64,000 bases of DNA from the NCBI RefSeq assembly GCF_902459465.1, contig NC_047070.1, forward strand, positions 8,910,001 to 8,974,000. The letters are read 5' to 3'. Within the stretch, counting starts at the first letter, position 1. Each line of letters begins with the position of its first letter. This stretch comes from Asterias rubens. Taxonomy: Eukaryota; Echinodermata; Asteroidea; Forcipulatida; Asteriidae. Made by a program: the position numbers and the translations under genes. This document shows positions 49,852-62,800 of the stretch, piece by piece. A model generated the notes under the pieces. That model was given only the letters and a program-made list of their open reading frames with translations, was not told the DNA's origin and did no database searches.

Positions 49852-52800
49852 TCAATGCATTCTCATAAGGACAGTGATGGCGTTAGTTGTCACTATGAGC
49901 CACAAGGTGCAGCTAGTGGCAGGAGCCATTCCTGTCTTAGACCCTGGTTTCTTGAGGTCGTCTTCGTCGTCGTCGTTGGTCTCCTCCTGGACCTCATTAG
50001 TGTCCTTCTCTACATCCACCTCGGCTCCTGGCTCCAGACACTCGAATGTCTTCAAGCTGTACTCTTTGCCAACCGGACATCTGCAGTCCAATTCCTCCTG
50101 GATGTGCTCCGAATCCTCCGGACATCCCATGGTCGTGAACGGAACGGCGTGACCGTGGGTGTCTCTCGCGCTGTCTTCAACATCCCGGCTGTGTCGCTCG
50201 ATGATTGTGCCGGTGGATTTTCCTGTTCTTGTCCGTCCCCATATGCTCTTGGATAGTATGACGTCGTGCATCTTTGGTAGGGTTGCCCTTCGCTTACGGA
50301 GTGGTTCCTGCAGCCGCTCTACGAGTCGGTAGACTGTAGTGATGGTATAGACGGCCGATTCTCCAGAGAGGGCGACATTCAAAAATTTTGACTGATGCAC
50401 AGGAACTGTATTGGGTAGAGAGAAGGAAAATCAAACAATTGATTTTTTATTGTTTTTATTCATCCGTATATACATATCCGAAACCCTTGTAAACCCTTAC
50501 AAGGCGCTAAATAATAGGGTCTAAGAATAACCCATCTTTCTGAAAGTTTGTATTTAATATTCACCCCAACAAAAACCAGCGCCTTAAGTACCTTGTTTGG
50601 AGGATACTTGCGCTATATAAGACTGATGTTTTATCATATTATTTAAAATTAATGATTTTGGATTGAACTAAGACAAATCGACCAGAGTGGAATTTGAACC
50701 AACGATCACCGGAGTAACGTGTCGCTGCTCTTTCAACTGGGCTATCAAGCCTTATGTTGGCGGTCTAACAATTTAAAAACAATAACAATTCCATACAGCT
50801 TAGAAACCTTAAGAGCAACTACACTGAGTTCAAATGTAGTTAAAGACAGTAATCTGTATACTCAAATATCAAATCAGTAAAAACGGTTAGGATAAACACT
50901 AACCCTAAAACATGGCATTGCTTTAAATAGTCACTTAGGCCTGGTGGTTTTTTTTTTTTTTTTCTAAACATGTTAAAATGGCTTTGTTTAGGGCCAGCCT
51001 TGAACCTATTAACCTTAGTTGCTTTAGAAACCTTAAGAGCAACTACACTGAGTTCAAATGTAGTTAAAGACAGTAATCTGTATACTCAAATATCAAATCA
51101 GTAAAAACGGTTAGGATAAACACTAACCCTAAAACATGGCATTGCTTTAAATAGTCACTTAGGCCTGGTGTTTTTTTTGTGTTTTTCTAAACATGTTAAA
51201 ATGGCTTTGTTTAGGGCCAGCCTTGAACCTATCAACCTTAGTTGCTTATAGGAAGCTGGTTCTGTAACAAAAATGTAAATTTTTAGACATTTAAACATTG
51301 TGCAAGATTTCCTCAGTCTATTGCAAAGACAAATTCCTGTAATGCAAGACATTAATAAACAACAATGGTGATTTGGGGGGTGGGGAAAGTAAATTACCAC
51401 TTGATATTTCAAATGTAAAAATATTCTATAGTGATAACAAAAACAGTAAATGTTTAGATTCTATAGCACTAGCAGAGTCTCTCTCAAAGGCTTAATGACA
51501 CTTAACAACACACATGAACAGGTGGACACTATTGGTAATTAATCAAAATAATTATTAGCATTAAAACTTACTTTGTAATGAGTAATGGGGAGCTGTTGAT
51601 AGTATAAAACACTGAGAAACGGCTCCCTCTGAAGTCAAGTAGTTTTAGAGAAAGAAGTAATTTTCCACGAATTTAATTTTGAGACCTCGGCACTAGAATT
51701 TGAGGTCTCCAAATCGAGCATCTGAAAGCACACAACTTTGTGTGACAAGGGTGTTTTTTATTTCATTATCTCGCAACTCCGACGACCATTTCACGGGCTC
51801 AAATTTTCACGGGTTTGTTAATTTATGCATATGTTGAGATACACCAAGTGAGAAGACTGGTCTTTGACAATCACCAATAGTGTCCAGCCGTCGATTTCAC
51901 AAAACTCTTCCTAACTTAGGACTAATCTTATGACTTAGGACGAGTCCCAACCCTACACTGTAGCATGCAGACCTTAAGATTAATCCTAAGTTAGGACGAG
52001 TTACTCGTCCTAACTCTTTGTGAAATCGACGGCAGTGTCTTTAAGTGTAACATAAGCAGTCAAGTAGAAATACTTGAATAAAGAGAGAGTCAGAAAACAC
52101 AAACAAAGCAAGTGGTAAACAATAAAATTATGATATAATAGATGTTAAATTTGCATCGAGGATAAAGAATATTCATTTGGTTTTTACCTATATACACCGA
52201 TGTGTGTTAGCACTGTATACTCGGTATTTTCCCGAGTTCTGTGAAAAAAAATCAGGCATATTTCTCGGCAGGGATTCAAACCAATGACCTTTGCAATTCA
52301 AGTGCTGCGAGACTGCCCGGTAGCTAGAGGCAGTTCAAATCCTATGTTTTAGCAGCGGGTACTGCACAGATTTGCATCAGGATAAAGAATATTCATTTTG
52401 GTTTTACCAAAAGACGCTGATGTGCGTTAGCACTGTACTGACATAGGTGTATATAGCGTCAAGCGTTTTCACGAAGTAGCACGCTACGTGCTTAAGGATT
52501 TTTTTTCCTCATTTTAATTCTTTTACATTTCTGTTGATAATGCATGAAGACTTCCAATTTCATGAAGTTTCAAAGCTCAGACAGCTTTAATTTTTTAATT
52601 TAGCTAATGAGTGTTTTAAACTTTTGCCCGTTAGTGGAATTTTTTGTTTTTGTTTTTTTGAAGTAGCACCCGAACTCTGTTTTACCATTGTAATGCACGG
52701 CACGCACTCAAGTCAAAGTGAGGTAAAAACGTTTTCACAAAGAAGCACGCAACTTGTGTGAGTGCACGCACGCGTTGACCTAGTTTCATAAAGTAACACA

Positions 52801-55180
52801 AAATGATGTGTTGTAGTATAACGCTGACGATAGGTAAAACCAAAATGAATAAAATAATGATACCAGCATGAAATTCCATTACAATTTACATACCTGCCAG
52901 CGCCTGTCCAGATTCATCTTCACGCAAGTATTCTTGACTCTCTAATGGTTGATACATGTCCTCTGCCACATGGCTGGAGTTGTATTCATCAAGGAGTGTT
53001 GTTCCATTTTCATTGCTTACCCGTGGTATGAAACTAAATGAACCATCTCGGTGGGCGACGTAACGATCTGAAGAGGGTGCCTCTAAACATCCCTGGTGAT
53101 TGAATCGGAGAAAAAGATTGAATAATTTCAAGTTTAAGTTTCAAGGATTTGAGGCATTGCATGGTGAGGTATCAATGTATATTTGGTTTGCGGTAACACA
53201 CATGGTGTTACCGCAAACCAAATATACATTTAAGTTTCAAGTTGATTAATTTGTCCACAGTATCAAGATCAGTCAATGATATAAATTTACATTAACCTAA
53301 CAATCTACAATGAGAAAGTAGATATTCATGTTGAATTCATAAGGATACTGCAGGGGAGCCCATTGAGAAGCAGAGCTCTGACTAGCAAAATGGATTTATA
53401 GAGTCGCAAGCCTCGAGTCGCTTTACAGTCCAACAATAAGCGGAATGGGCAAATTTAAAGAAAAAAAGCAAATGGTTATGTAAGCACATTAAAAATGCCC
53501 TAATACAGACGATGTGACCTCGGACGTCACTCGAAAACCATAACACGATTCGCGCTTGTACTGCGCCGTGTTTTGGCAGCCAGCTAGAAAGTAAACGCGT
53601 CTTTTTGCACGGCGAAACACGACATGTACAGTGTTTTGTCAACAGAGGGCTATTTGAATGAAACAAAGGTCACATTCTCTATTTATCCATACAATAAGTT
53701 TTACAAATATAAAGACAAATATAAACGCCAAAAGGGATAAAAAGTGAGTGTGGAAATTGTCTTTAATGAAGCAAGACCATTCTCCCCAAAACAAATTCAA
53801 TACAGACACAGGCACAAACTATTAAAACAAAAATCGCAATCACATCACCAATCTGCAAACTATTATCCGAGAAGAAAAAAATATATTTACCTGGGCGTAA
53901 GTATCGCTGGCGTACTCTTCTCCCCTGCACACCATGAACAAAAGTAGATCTAGATCATAGTCCTTCCTCAGCAAGGCCGGAGAGAACTTGACCTTGAGGT
54001 CAACGGTCTCCTTGTGAGCCACACCTCTGGAACCGGTCCCGTAACTCAGGTCTTCATTTTCTGCACCTGTTCATTAGATAAATACCAGAGGGAGTTCTTA
54101 ATTGGATGACCTCTTCATTATTTGAATATGTTTTCAAGGATTTAAATATTTCAATTCAATTCTATTTTTTTTCTTTCATCATGCCCAGAATGAAAACCAC
54201 TTCTCGTTTTGCACATTAAAATACACTAGCGGCTGGTCGTAGCATGAAGGAGTTAAATGGCTTAATGGGTACATTAAATTAAAAGTTGAATTGATTTGGG
54301 GTTGAACAAAGAAAAATTGACTAGAGTGGGACTTGAACCAGCGACCTCCGGATGAACGGCCAGTGCTCTACCAACTGAGCTATCTCGCCATCGGTGGCGG
54401 TCTCCCTAGTTTGTCAATATCTTTGTTCAGGGGTGCCAGTCAGAAGCCATACAACCATTAACTGCCGTGTAGCCAGGGATCACACCCAAATTACGATACA
54501 ACCTGGAAAGCGGCATTCAGGTGATCACCTAAAGGGGATGCGACTTTTTGTTTCAGATATCAATATAAACCACAAGGGACACTGACTGGGTAAATTTTGA
54601 AATGAGTTTTGGGGTTGAACGAAGAAGTGACTAGAGTGGGATTCAAACCAACGACCTCCGAATTAACGTGCCGGCGCTCTAGCAACTGAGCTATCTAGCC
54701 CAATGTTGGCTGTCTCCCTATTTTGTCAATATCTTTGTTCTGGGGTGCCAGTCAGTAGCCATAAAACAAGTCAAAATTTGTACCTTTTACTCAGCAGATT
54801 TTCTACATTTTTAGGAGACATACGCCTTTTGGCGATAGTTTCTTTGTTTTCCTTTTTTGCTCTCCTGGGCACCCCACTGTTGTTTTACTTTCTTTTCTTA
54901 AATATTTTTAATGTGGGTACATGTGTTTGATAATTTGTTTGCCCAAATAAATATTATTTTTATTAATTGAATTTTGATAGTAGTTACCAGTTAGTGACTG
55001 TAGGATGATGGTCACTTGGTCGTCTTCCATATCTTGAATAAATACCGTCGTTTGGATTGTAATCAGAGCAGAGATCTTGGCTGGATCCGTTCCCACTTGA
55101 TTACAAGTGGCTTTATCAAACTCATTATTGGTCGTTTCACATCTGTAGTTGGATTAAACACAATCCTAGTATTATTATTA

Positions 55181-55212
<32 letters not shown>

Positions 55213-58200
55213 GGCCTATTATTGAATTATTCACACCATTTTGCAGGCAGGTAAAAAACATCAATACACAGAGGACATTTATTAAAAAATTACAGCCTAA
55301 ATAAAAATATGAAGGGCCCGGAAAACACGGGCGATGAAAACTTTCAAAGTACAAACAGCAATGAACAAAGGTTTTTTAAGGCCATTGGACACTTTGGGTA
55401 AACAGTATTGTCCAAGGCCCACACTTCGTGTATCACAACTTCTATATAAAATAACAAACATGTGAAAATTAAGGCTCAATCCGTCATCGGAGTCGGAGAT
55501 AATAATGGGAAAACCCACCCTTGTTTCCACACGTGTCGCCGTGTCATGACATGTGTTTACAATAAATCCGTAATTCTCGATATCGAGAATTGATATTGTT
55601 TTACTGTTTTCTCAAAAAGTAAAGCATTTCATGGAATAATATTTCAAGAGAAGTCTTTCACCACTACCTTCTGTAAACCCTGTAAGTTATTGTAAATCTG
55701 TGAACTTTTTTTATATTTTTATATATACCGAAAGGGTCCAATGGCTTTAAAAGTCATGTCATATATAGCAATCCAGTTAAATACAAAGTAGGGCTCGAAA
55801 TTCAATACAAAAACAATATTTTATATAGGATAAAAAATACATATATAAGAACATAGAGCAAAGAATCTGTTCATTGCTCTATGATATAATCAATCAATCT
55901 AATCAATCAATCAAATCAATCAATCAATCATAATACATTCATTTTAATGTTGCAGAAATCACAGTAATTAAAAAATGAATAATACAAAATGTTACAATAC
56001 TATAGTCAAGATAGTACATGTGTAGGCTACATTTAATAAAAGTGATACAAAACTGAACTTTAAACAATGGACTGAATGACAAAAAAAAAGCAAACATGGA
56101 ACAAAAGGGCGTAGACAGGAGTAATCAGATTTGGCATTTTGAATGCACGCTCATTGAGGTCATTAATTGCCAGTTGTAGGAAAACTGTGAAGTTTAAGGC
56201 AGTGGACACTATTGGTAATTACTCAAAATAATGAGTAGCATAAAACCATACTTGGTAATGAGTAATGGGGAGAGGTTGATAGTATAAAACATTGTGAGAA
56301 ACGGCTCCCTCTGCAATGACGTAGTTTCCACGAATTTGATATCTTGAAATCAAGCATCTGAAGGCACACAACTTCGTGCGACAAGTGTGTTTTTTCTTTC
56401 ATAGTTATCTCATTTTATTTTTATTTTTTATTTTTTATTTATTTATTGATATCCAACAGCGGAAAGCCGCCACTTACAGGAATCGTTAAAAACTATGTAA
56501 AAATATAAATTTAAATATGAATATAAATACAACAATATATAACATTAAAAATTAAACATTGATAAAAACATTATAAGTAGACAAAAATAGTACACCGAAA
56601 CCCACATCAAACAGACCAGGGAATACCAAAAAGTACACAAACACACATCGGACATTAAAACAAACGACGAACAATTGGGCTCAAATTTTCACAGGTTTGT
56701 TATTTTATGCATATGTTGAGATACACCAAGTGAGATGACTGGTCTTTGACAATTACCAATAGTGTCCACTGTCTTTAAGTAGGCTATATGCATGCTTTTT
56801 TCCCGACTTATTTAAAGCAGTATGAATTTAAATATCAGTTTGCTGGCACATTACCTCATCTGTATAGATGGGGTTTTTTTTTAAATTGAAATTTAGGATA
56901 AGATGAAAAACTTACCCATAGAGAGTGAAGTAAAACTCGAATGTTCCACTGGCATCAACGGGTATTCTGTTATCAACTTGACCTGATGTATCCACATCAA
57001 GAACCAGTTTGAACTCCCAGGTCTTGAAGAAAAGTCAAAAGTAAATAAATATATAAATTTAGAGGTACATATCTGGAGCCTTTTCTTCTTGGGGATGGCC
57101 TGGACCTGATTGATATGTAAACTTCCTCGTGCGACATTGGCCCTATAAGTGTTTCAATTATGTTCAATGTATTTATGTAGGAATTTAGGGATGGCGTCCT
57201 CAAAGCCGATGTATGCGCAGATGACGCTAAATCCGTCGTCAAAAAGGGAAGCTCCCTTATATGAAACTGTACCAACCTGTTGGCACTGTAGCTGGGTTTG
57301 AGTTCCTTCATCAAGTATAAACTCACAGTCCGGTGCAGCATCGAGAGTACCGTCTGGTTGATAGTCAATCGCATTGATGCCATGGTTTGTATTATCGGGG
57401 TCGTAGACCAGACTGTCCGTGTTATAAGATAACATCTGGGCATCAGAGTCAACCACAGTACGGAACCTATAAAGGGAAATCAAATAGAAATTAAGCAGTT
57501 GTCATATTGTTTATATATTTATTTCATTTGAATTCTTGGACAACAATATGGCTACAAGCAGAGGCTGTCCAGGGAAAGGCAAATTCAAAAGATGTGCCCT
57601 CCCAGAAATTATAGTGAAAGTTAAAAAAAAAAGATGGAAAGGAAAACAAATATTAAACTGTATATTATACAAAAAACCAACGCAATACTTAAAACTCCAA
57701 AATTTCAGACAAAAGCATAAACACCAACGAGAAGAAGGAAAAAAAAGAGAAAGTAAACTTATAAAAATGGCAATTCTTTTTTTAGGTTAGAAGCCTGTAG
57801 CTGCTTTCGATAGTAAAGAGCATTTTGAGAAATAATTCATTTTGAAGTAATGTGGTTATGTAAACAATATTGCCCCTAAATTTGAATCCGAGAAGCGTTA
57901 CCGCAGCAAAGCGTCTCGGATTGTGTTTTCCTATTGGGGACTTTTCTTCCTGATTGGTTAAAAACTGTTTCGGGTTTTCTTCGCCATGTCAAAAAAACAT
58001 CCTACTTTTGAACTGAAATTTTCACATCAGGCCTAGAACTACACACAGGCTGCGGAGGTCATGGCCTCCTTGCCCCTGGTCTTGGCTTTGGTGCCCTTTA
58101 AAAACTTCTCATTTACTTTAAGGTTTTTCCAATAGAAGTGCCCTTTGCAAAATGCCATGGCTTCCTTGCCCCTGGTCTTGGCTTTGGTGCCCTTTAAAAC

Positions 58201-59774
58201 TTCCCATTTATTGTAAGATTTTCCAATGGAAGTGCCCTTTGCAAAATGCCATGGCTTCCTTGCCCCTGGTCTTGGCGCCCTTTAAAACTTCCCATTTATT
58301 TTAAGATTTTCCAATGGAAGTGCCCTTTGCAAAATGCCATGGCTTCCAGTGCCCCTGGTCTTGGCTTTGGTGCCCTTTAAAACTTCCCATTTATTTTAAG
58401 ATTTTCCAATGGAAGTGCCCTTTGCAAAATGCCATGGCTTCCTTGCCCCTGGTCTTGGCTTTGGTGCCCTTTAAAACTTCCCATTTATTTTAAGATTTTC
58501 CAATGGAAGTGCCCTTTGCAAAATGCCATGGCTTCCAGTGCCCCTGGTCTTGGCTTTGGTGCCCTTAAATAAAAGATTCACTGTGCCTTTTAAGATTTTC
58601 CAATGGAAGTGCCCTTTGCAAAATGAAAACTGCTTGCCCTTTTCAACATGTTCAAAGATGAAATTCCAGGCCTTTCACATTATACAAAAACCATCGAACC
58701 AAAACAACTTTGTACCTTATGTGTAATGCAGATTGTGTTGGGACGGCTCTATCCAGGGCATCGTAGACGGCAGTCACTCTCGCAAACTCAAGGATGGGTC
58801 TGATTAGAGCAGTGGAACTGATGAGGAACTTTGTCAGGACGGAGCGAGACAGTCTCCAAATCAACTCAATGTGCGACTGCACAAAAGATATCCCTGGAAG
58901 TAATAAAATCAGATTAAAAATAAAGTTGGGATAACTTTCATGGCGATAATAGTTATACAAAACGATGCTTTGTGTTTCAGTGAGTGTCCATAAAAAATAG
59001 AGTTCACTGCAAAACAAGGGGCGTTGAAATTGACACCTATGTCTTACCACAAACAGATACCCAAAATGTACATTACAGGGTGTCAAAATAACAATAAATT
59101 AACAATCATTTCAATTTGTTTGGGGGTGTCCATAATGTGCCAATTTTTAACACCCCAGATTTTGCAATGTTAGTTTACCTTATAAGCTTAAATGAAAACT
59201 ACTTCAAATTGAGTTTTAAAAAAAAGATGCGTTTATTACCTCCAGTAGATACGAGTGGATCTTTGGGTCTGACATTGGTGGTGTACAGTTTGGTGCGATA
59301 CTCGATTTCGTCGTCAGTAATGTCCGTCATTTGCCAGATGAAATCTTCATCGATGGAGTCTTTGCAGGCGAAGAATAGCCCCATATCCCCAGTGAAGGTG
59401 ATCTTGTTGTCTCGGAAACCTTCTCCTGGAATCACATAGTTTGCAAATTAATGTAATAAATATAAATAAATAAATTTATTGATTTATATTGGGCCCATTG
59501 CATATAATTAGACATTTGTCCAGTTGTTTCCCTCACAGTTGATTTACTCCCCATGCATGCATGCTCCTCTTAAATTCATTCCTTTTTTTGCTCATCTAGT
59601 TGCCCTCCTGTCATGTTCTGTTCTGGGTTTTTATTTTTATTTTTTGTTTTTATATTTATTGTGTGCTTTTTGCTGGTTTATTTATTGTATTCGTTATTAT
59701 TTTGATTGGTTCGTTGCTTTTCGTTTAACTTTTGCTGTACTTTTTGATGTACTTGTATTTGTTGAGGTCAAATA

Positions 59775-59822
<48 letters not shown>

Positions 59823-62800
59823 TATTAAAAAGCTAACAACTGGTAAAAAGCAAGGAAATACAACAATCCAAAAATATGAAAAAACACAAGACCCTTACAG
59901 GGCATCCTAAACAGTAAAAATGCATTAACATAAAGACAGTAGATTCAACAGTAAAAATGCATTGACATAAAGACAGTAGATTCAACAGTAAAAATGCATT
60001 GGCATAAAAACAGTAGATCCAACAAAGATGGTAGATATAACTGTAAAAATGAGTTGACATAAAGACAGTAGATCCAACAGCAAAAATGCACTGACATAAA
60101 GATGGTAGATACAACTGTAAAAATGCAATGACATAAAAACAGTAGATACAACAATAAAAATGCATTGACATAAGAGACAGTAGATACAACAGTAAAAACG
60201 CATTGACATAAAGACAGTAGATACAACAGTAATAATGCATTGCCATTAAAGACGTAGATGCAACTGTAAAAATGAAAAGACATACAGACAAAAGATACAA
60301 AAATGTAATCGGGAGACAACTGGCGGGAGAGGAACAATAAAAGCACATTCATTTTAGTAAAAGACTATCAGCATTTCCAATACGAAATGAAAGTTGTCCC
60401 AGAGGTTTATTTACAAGAGTAAAAGACACTGGACACTTTTGGTAATTGTCAAGACTAGTCTTCATACAGTTGGTGTATCTAAACATGCATTATTGTCTCA
60501 TAGAGCCATATTATGGCTCCTCAAAGAGTGCTTTTTCACTCTTTTGCATTTAGAGAGTATGGAATGCAGATGCGCTATATTATGTTAAGCAATATTTTTC
60601 TGGGCGTAGCAAGTTTTTTTTGTGCTTACAGGCGTTCGTTATGAAAGTGGACCCAGGACACCACGTCATATGAGTGCTGTGGGTTATTTTGTGGCCCGGG
60701 TGAGGCGTGAATGAAACGCAAGGGATTAATTTTTTACCATTTAGTGATCCTCGAGTGAACTGAGTGAAGAGTTTCTTTGAGGCTAGTCCTGTTGAATCCT
60801 TATCAGTGAAGTACGTATCATTGAAGTAGTCATTCCAAGAGGCCGTCTCGTACACACTTGAACATTCACTCGTCTGGTCCATCATCAGTTGTCCTATAAA
60901 CACACATCGGATTATAATAACAAATTATTTAGTAACAGGTCGAGAGCTGTTGATAGTATAACACATTGTGAGAAACGACTCCCCCTGCTGAAGTAGGTCT
61001 AACGTAGTTTTTGAGAAAGAGGTAATTTCTCACAAAAATGTTTGAATCTGTCAGGCATCTGAAAGCACACAAACGGTGTGCAACTGTTGTGGGGGTTTTT
61101 TTTCGCTCATTATTTTCCTGCAATTTCGATGACAAATTGAGTCAAAAATTTTCACAGGTTTGTATTGTAGTAAATAAAATGAAACATTCGGTTTTGTACT
61201 TTGAGTTTGTTAAACGTCTATTGAACAGAAATACAAGACTCTCTCGGTGCACTTTTCAGTTTGGGTATAAAATTCTGCAACGCTGTCAGGCTTAAATGCT
61301 GTAGTTAAAGCCATTATACACTTTCGGTAAACAGTATTGTCCAAGTCCCACACTTCGTGTATCACAACTTATATATAAAATAATAAACCTGTGAAAATTT
61401 AGGCTCCATCGGTCATCGGGAGAAAATAACGGGAAAAAATAACGGGAAAACCCACTCTTGTTTCCGCGCGTTTCGCCATGTCATGACATGTTTAAAATAA
61501 ATCCGTAATTCTCGCTAACGAGAATTTATATTGTTTTAATGTTTTCTCAAAAAGTAAAGCATTTCATGGAACAATATTTCAAGAGAGGTCTTTCACCATT
61601 ACCTTCTGTAAACCCTGTAAATTATGTGTAAATCTGTGAACTTTTTTTTGTCCTGTACCGAAAGTGTATAATGGCTTTAACTACAGCATTTAAGCCAAAA
61701 CACAATCACAAGGCTGGCTATACACACAAGTTTACAAATTCGCCGATTCAAAAGTAGCACTACAAATGATAATATTTTCCTGCTAAAACGAAGAGTAAAA
61801 AACAAAAGAATACTCACAGAGAGCTCTAGGACCTTATCCCTCCAACATAAACATTATTTGAAGCATGGCCAGGAGGCATTCTCTTAACGAAATAGAAAGA
61901 AATACCCACAGAAAATATAACGCTCTCTCTTACTCACAGACCTATGGAAAAGCGCGTGAGGCTTTTATTTCTATTACAATATGCAAATCACGAAGTTGGA
62001 TGGACAGTTGAACACTGAGGGCGCACTTGGGTTCCCTGTCGTTGCGGCAATCAATGATCATTCTCGAAATTACTAACAAGCTAATGTGAATTATTTTATA
62101 GTCTGAAATAGGCCTAATACAGGTGCAGCACATTTTGCACTCTCAGTGAGAAGAGGTTTTTTCTTTCCTACTATTCAATTTAAAGTCACATCAAACTTTA
62201 TTTTCGCATTAACAATTGCAAACAGAAGCTACAATGACTTGGATAATGCCGAGGAATGTTATTTTTAAAACACGGGACTTGTCATAGAACAGGTTGTAAA
62301 CAGAAAAACAAGAACACAAACAACAACTATATAGGCAGGAATCACTCAACCATGGCCAAATTTCATAAAGCACAAAAAACGTGCCTAGAACAAAACTCTA
62401 TGCTTAGCAAAATAATACGTTACACTCCAGAACACCACCAGTTACCATTGCTGCGACTGGGACCTCGTTCATTTCGGGCTTATCCAAGAAATTTGCTAAG
62501 CAGAATTGTCGGCTTAACACTAACGGCTTTAGGAAAATTGGGCTTGATATAATTATTTAAAGGCAGTGGACACTATTGGTAATTGTCAAAGACTAGCCTT
62601 TACAGTTGGTGTATCTCAACATATGCATAAAATAACAAACCTGTGAAAATTTGAGCTCAATCGGTCATCAAAGTTGCGAGATAATAATGAAAGAAGAAAA
62701 CACCCTTGTCACACGAATTTGTGTGCGTTTAGATGGTTGATTTCGAAACCTCAAGTTCTAAAACTTGAGGTCTCGAAATCAAATTCATGGAAAATTACTT

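Noticed and set aside
57536..57790. Lys-rich ORF MDNNMATSRGCPGKGKFKRC...
   Set aside because: AT-rich intron sequence with poly-A-coded Lys runs; no homology and no splice signals.
59833..60352. Minus-strand ORF of 171 codons rich in Cys, Tyr and Phe
   Set aside because: It is the translation of the 37-bp minisatellite, and overlapping frames give the same type of peptide.
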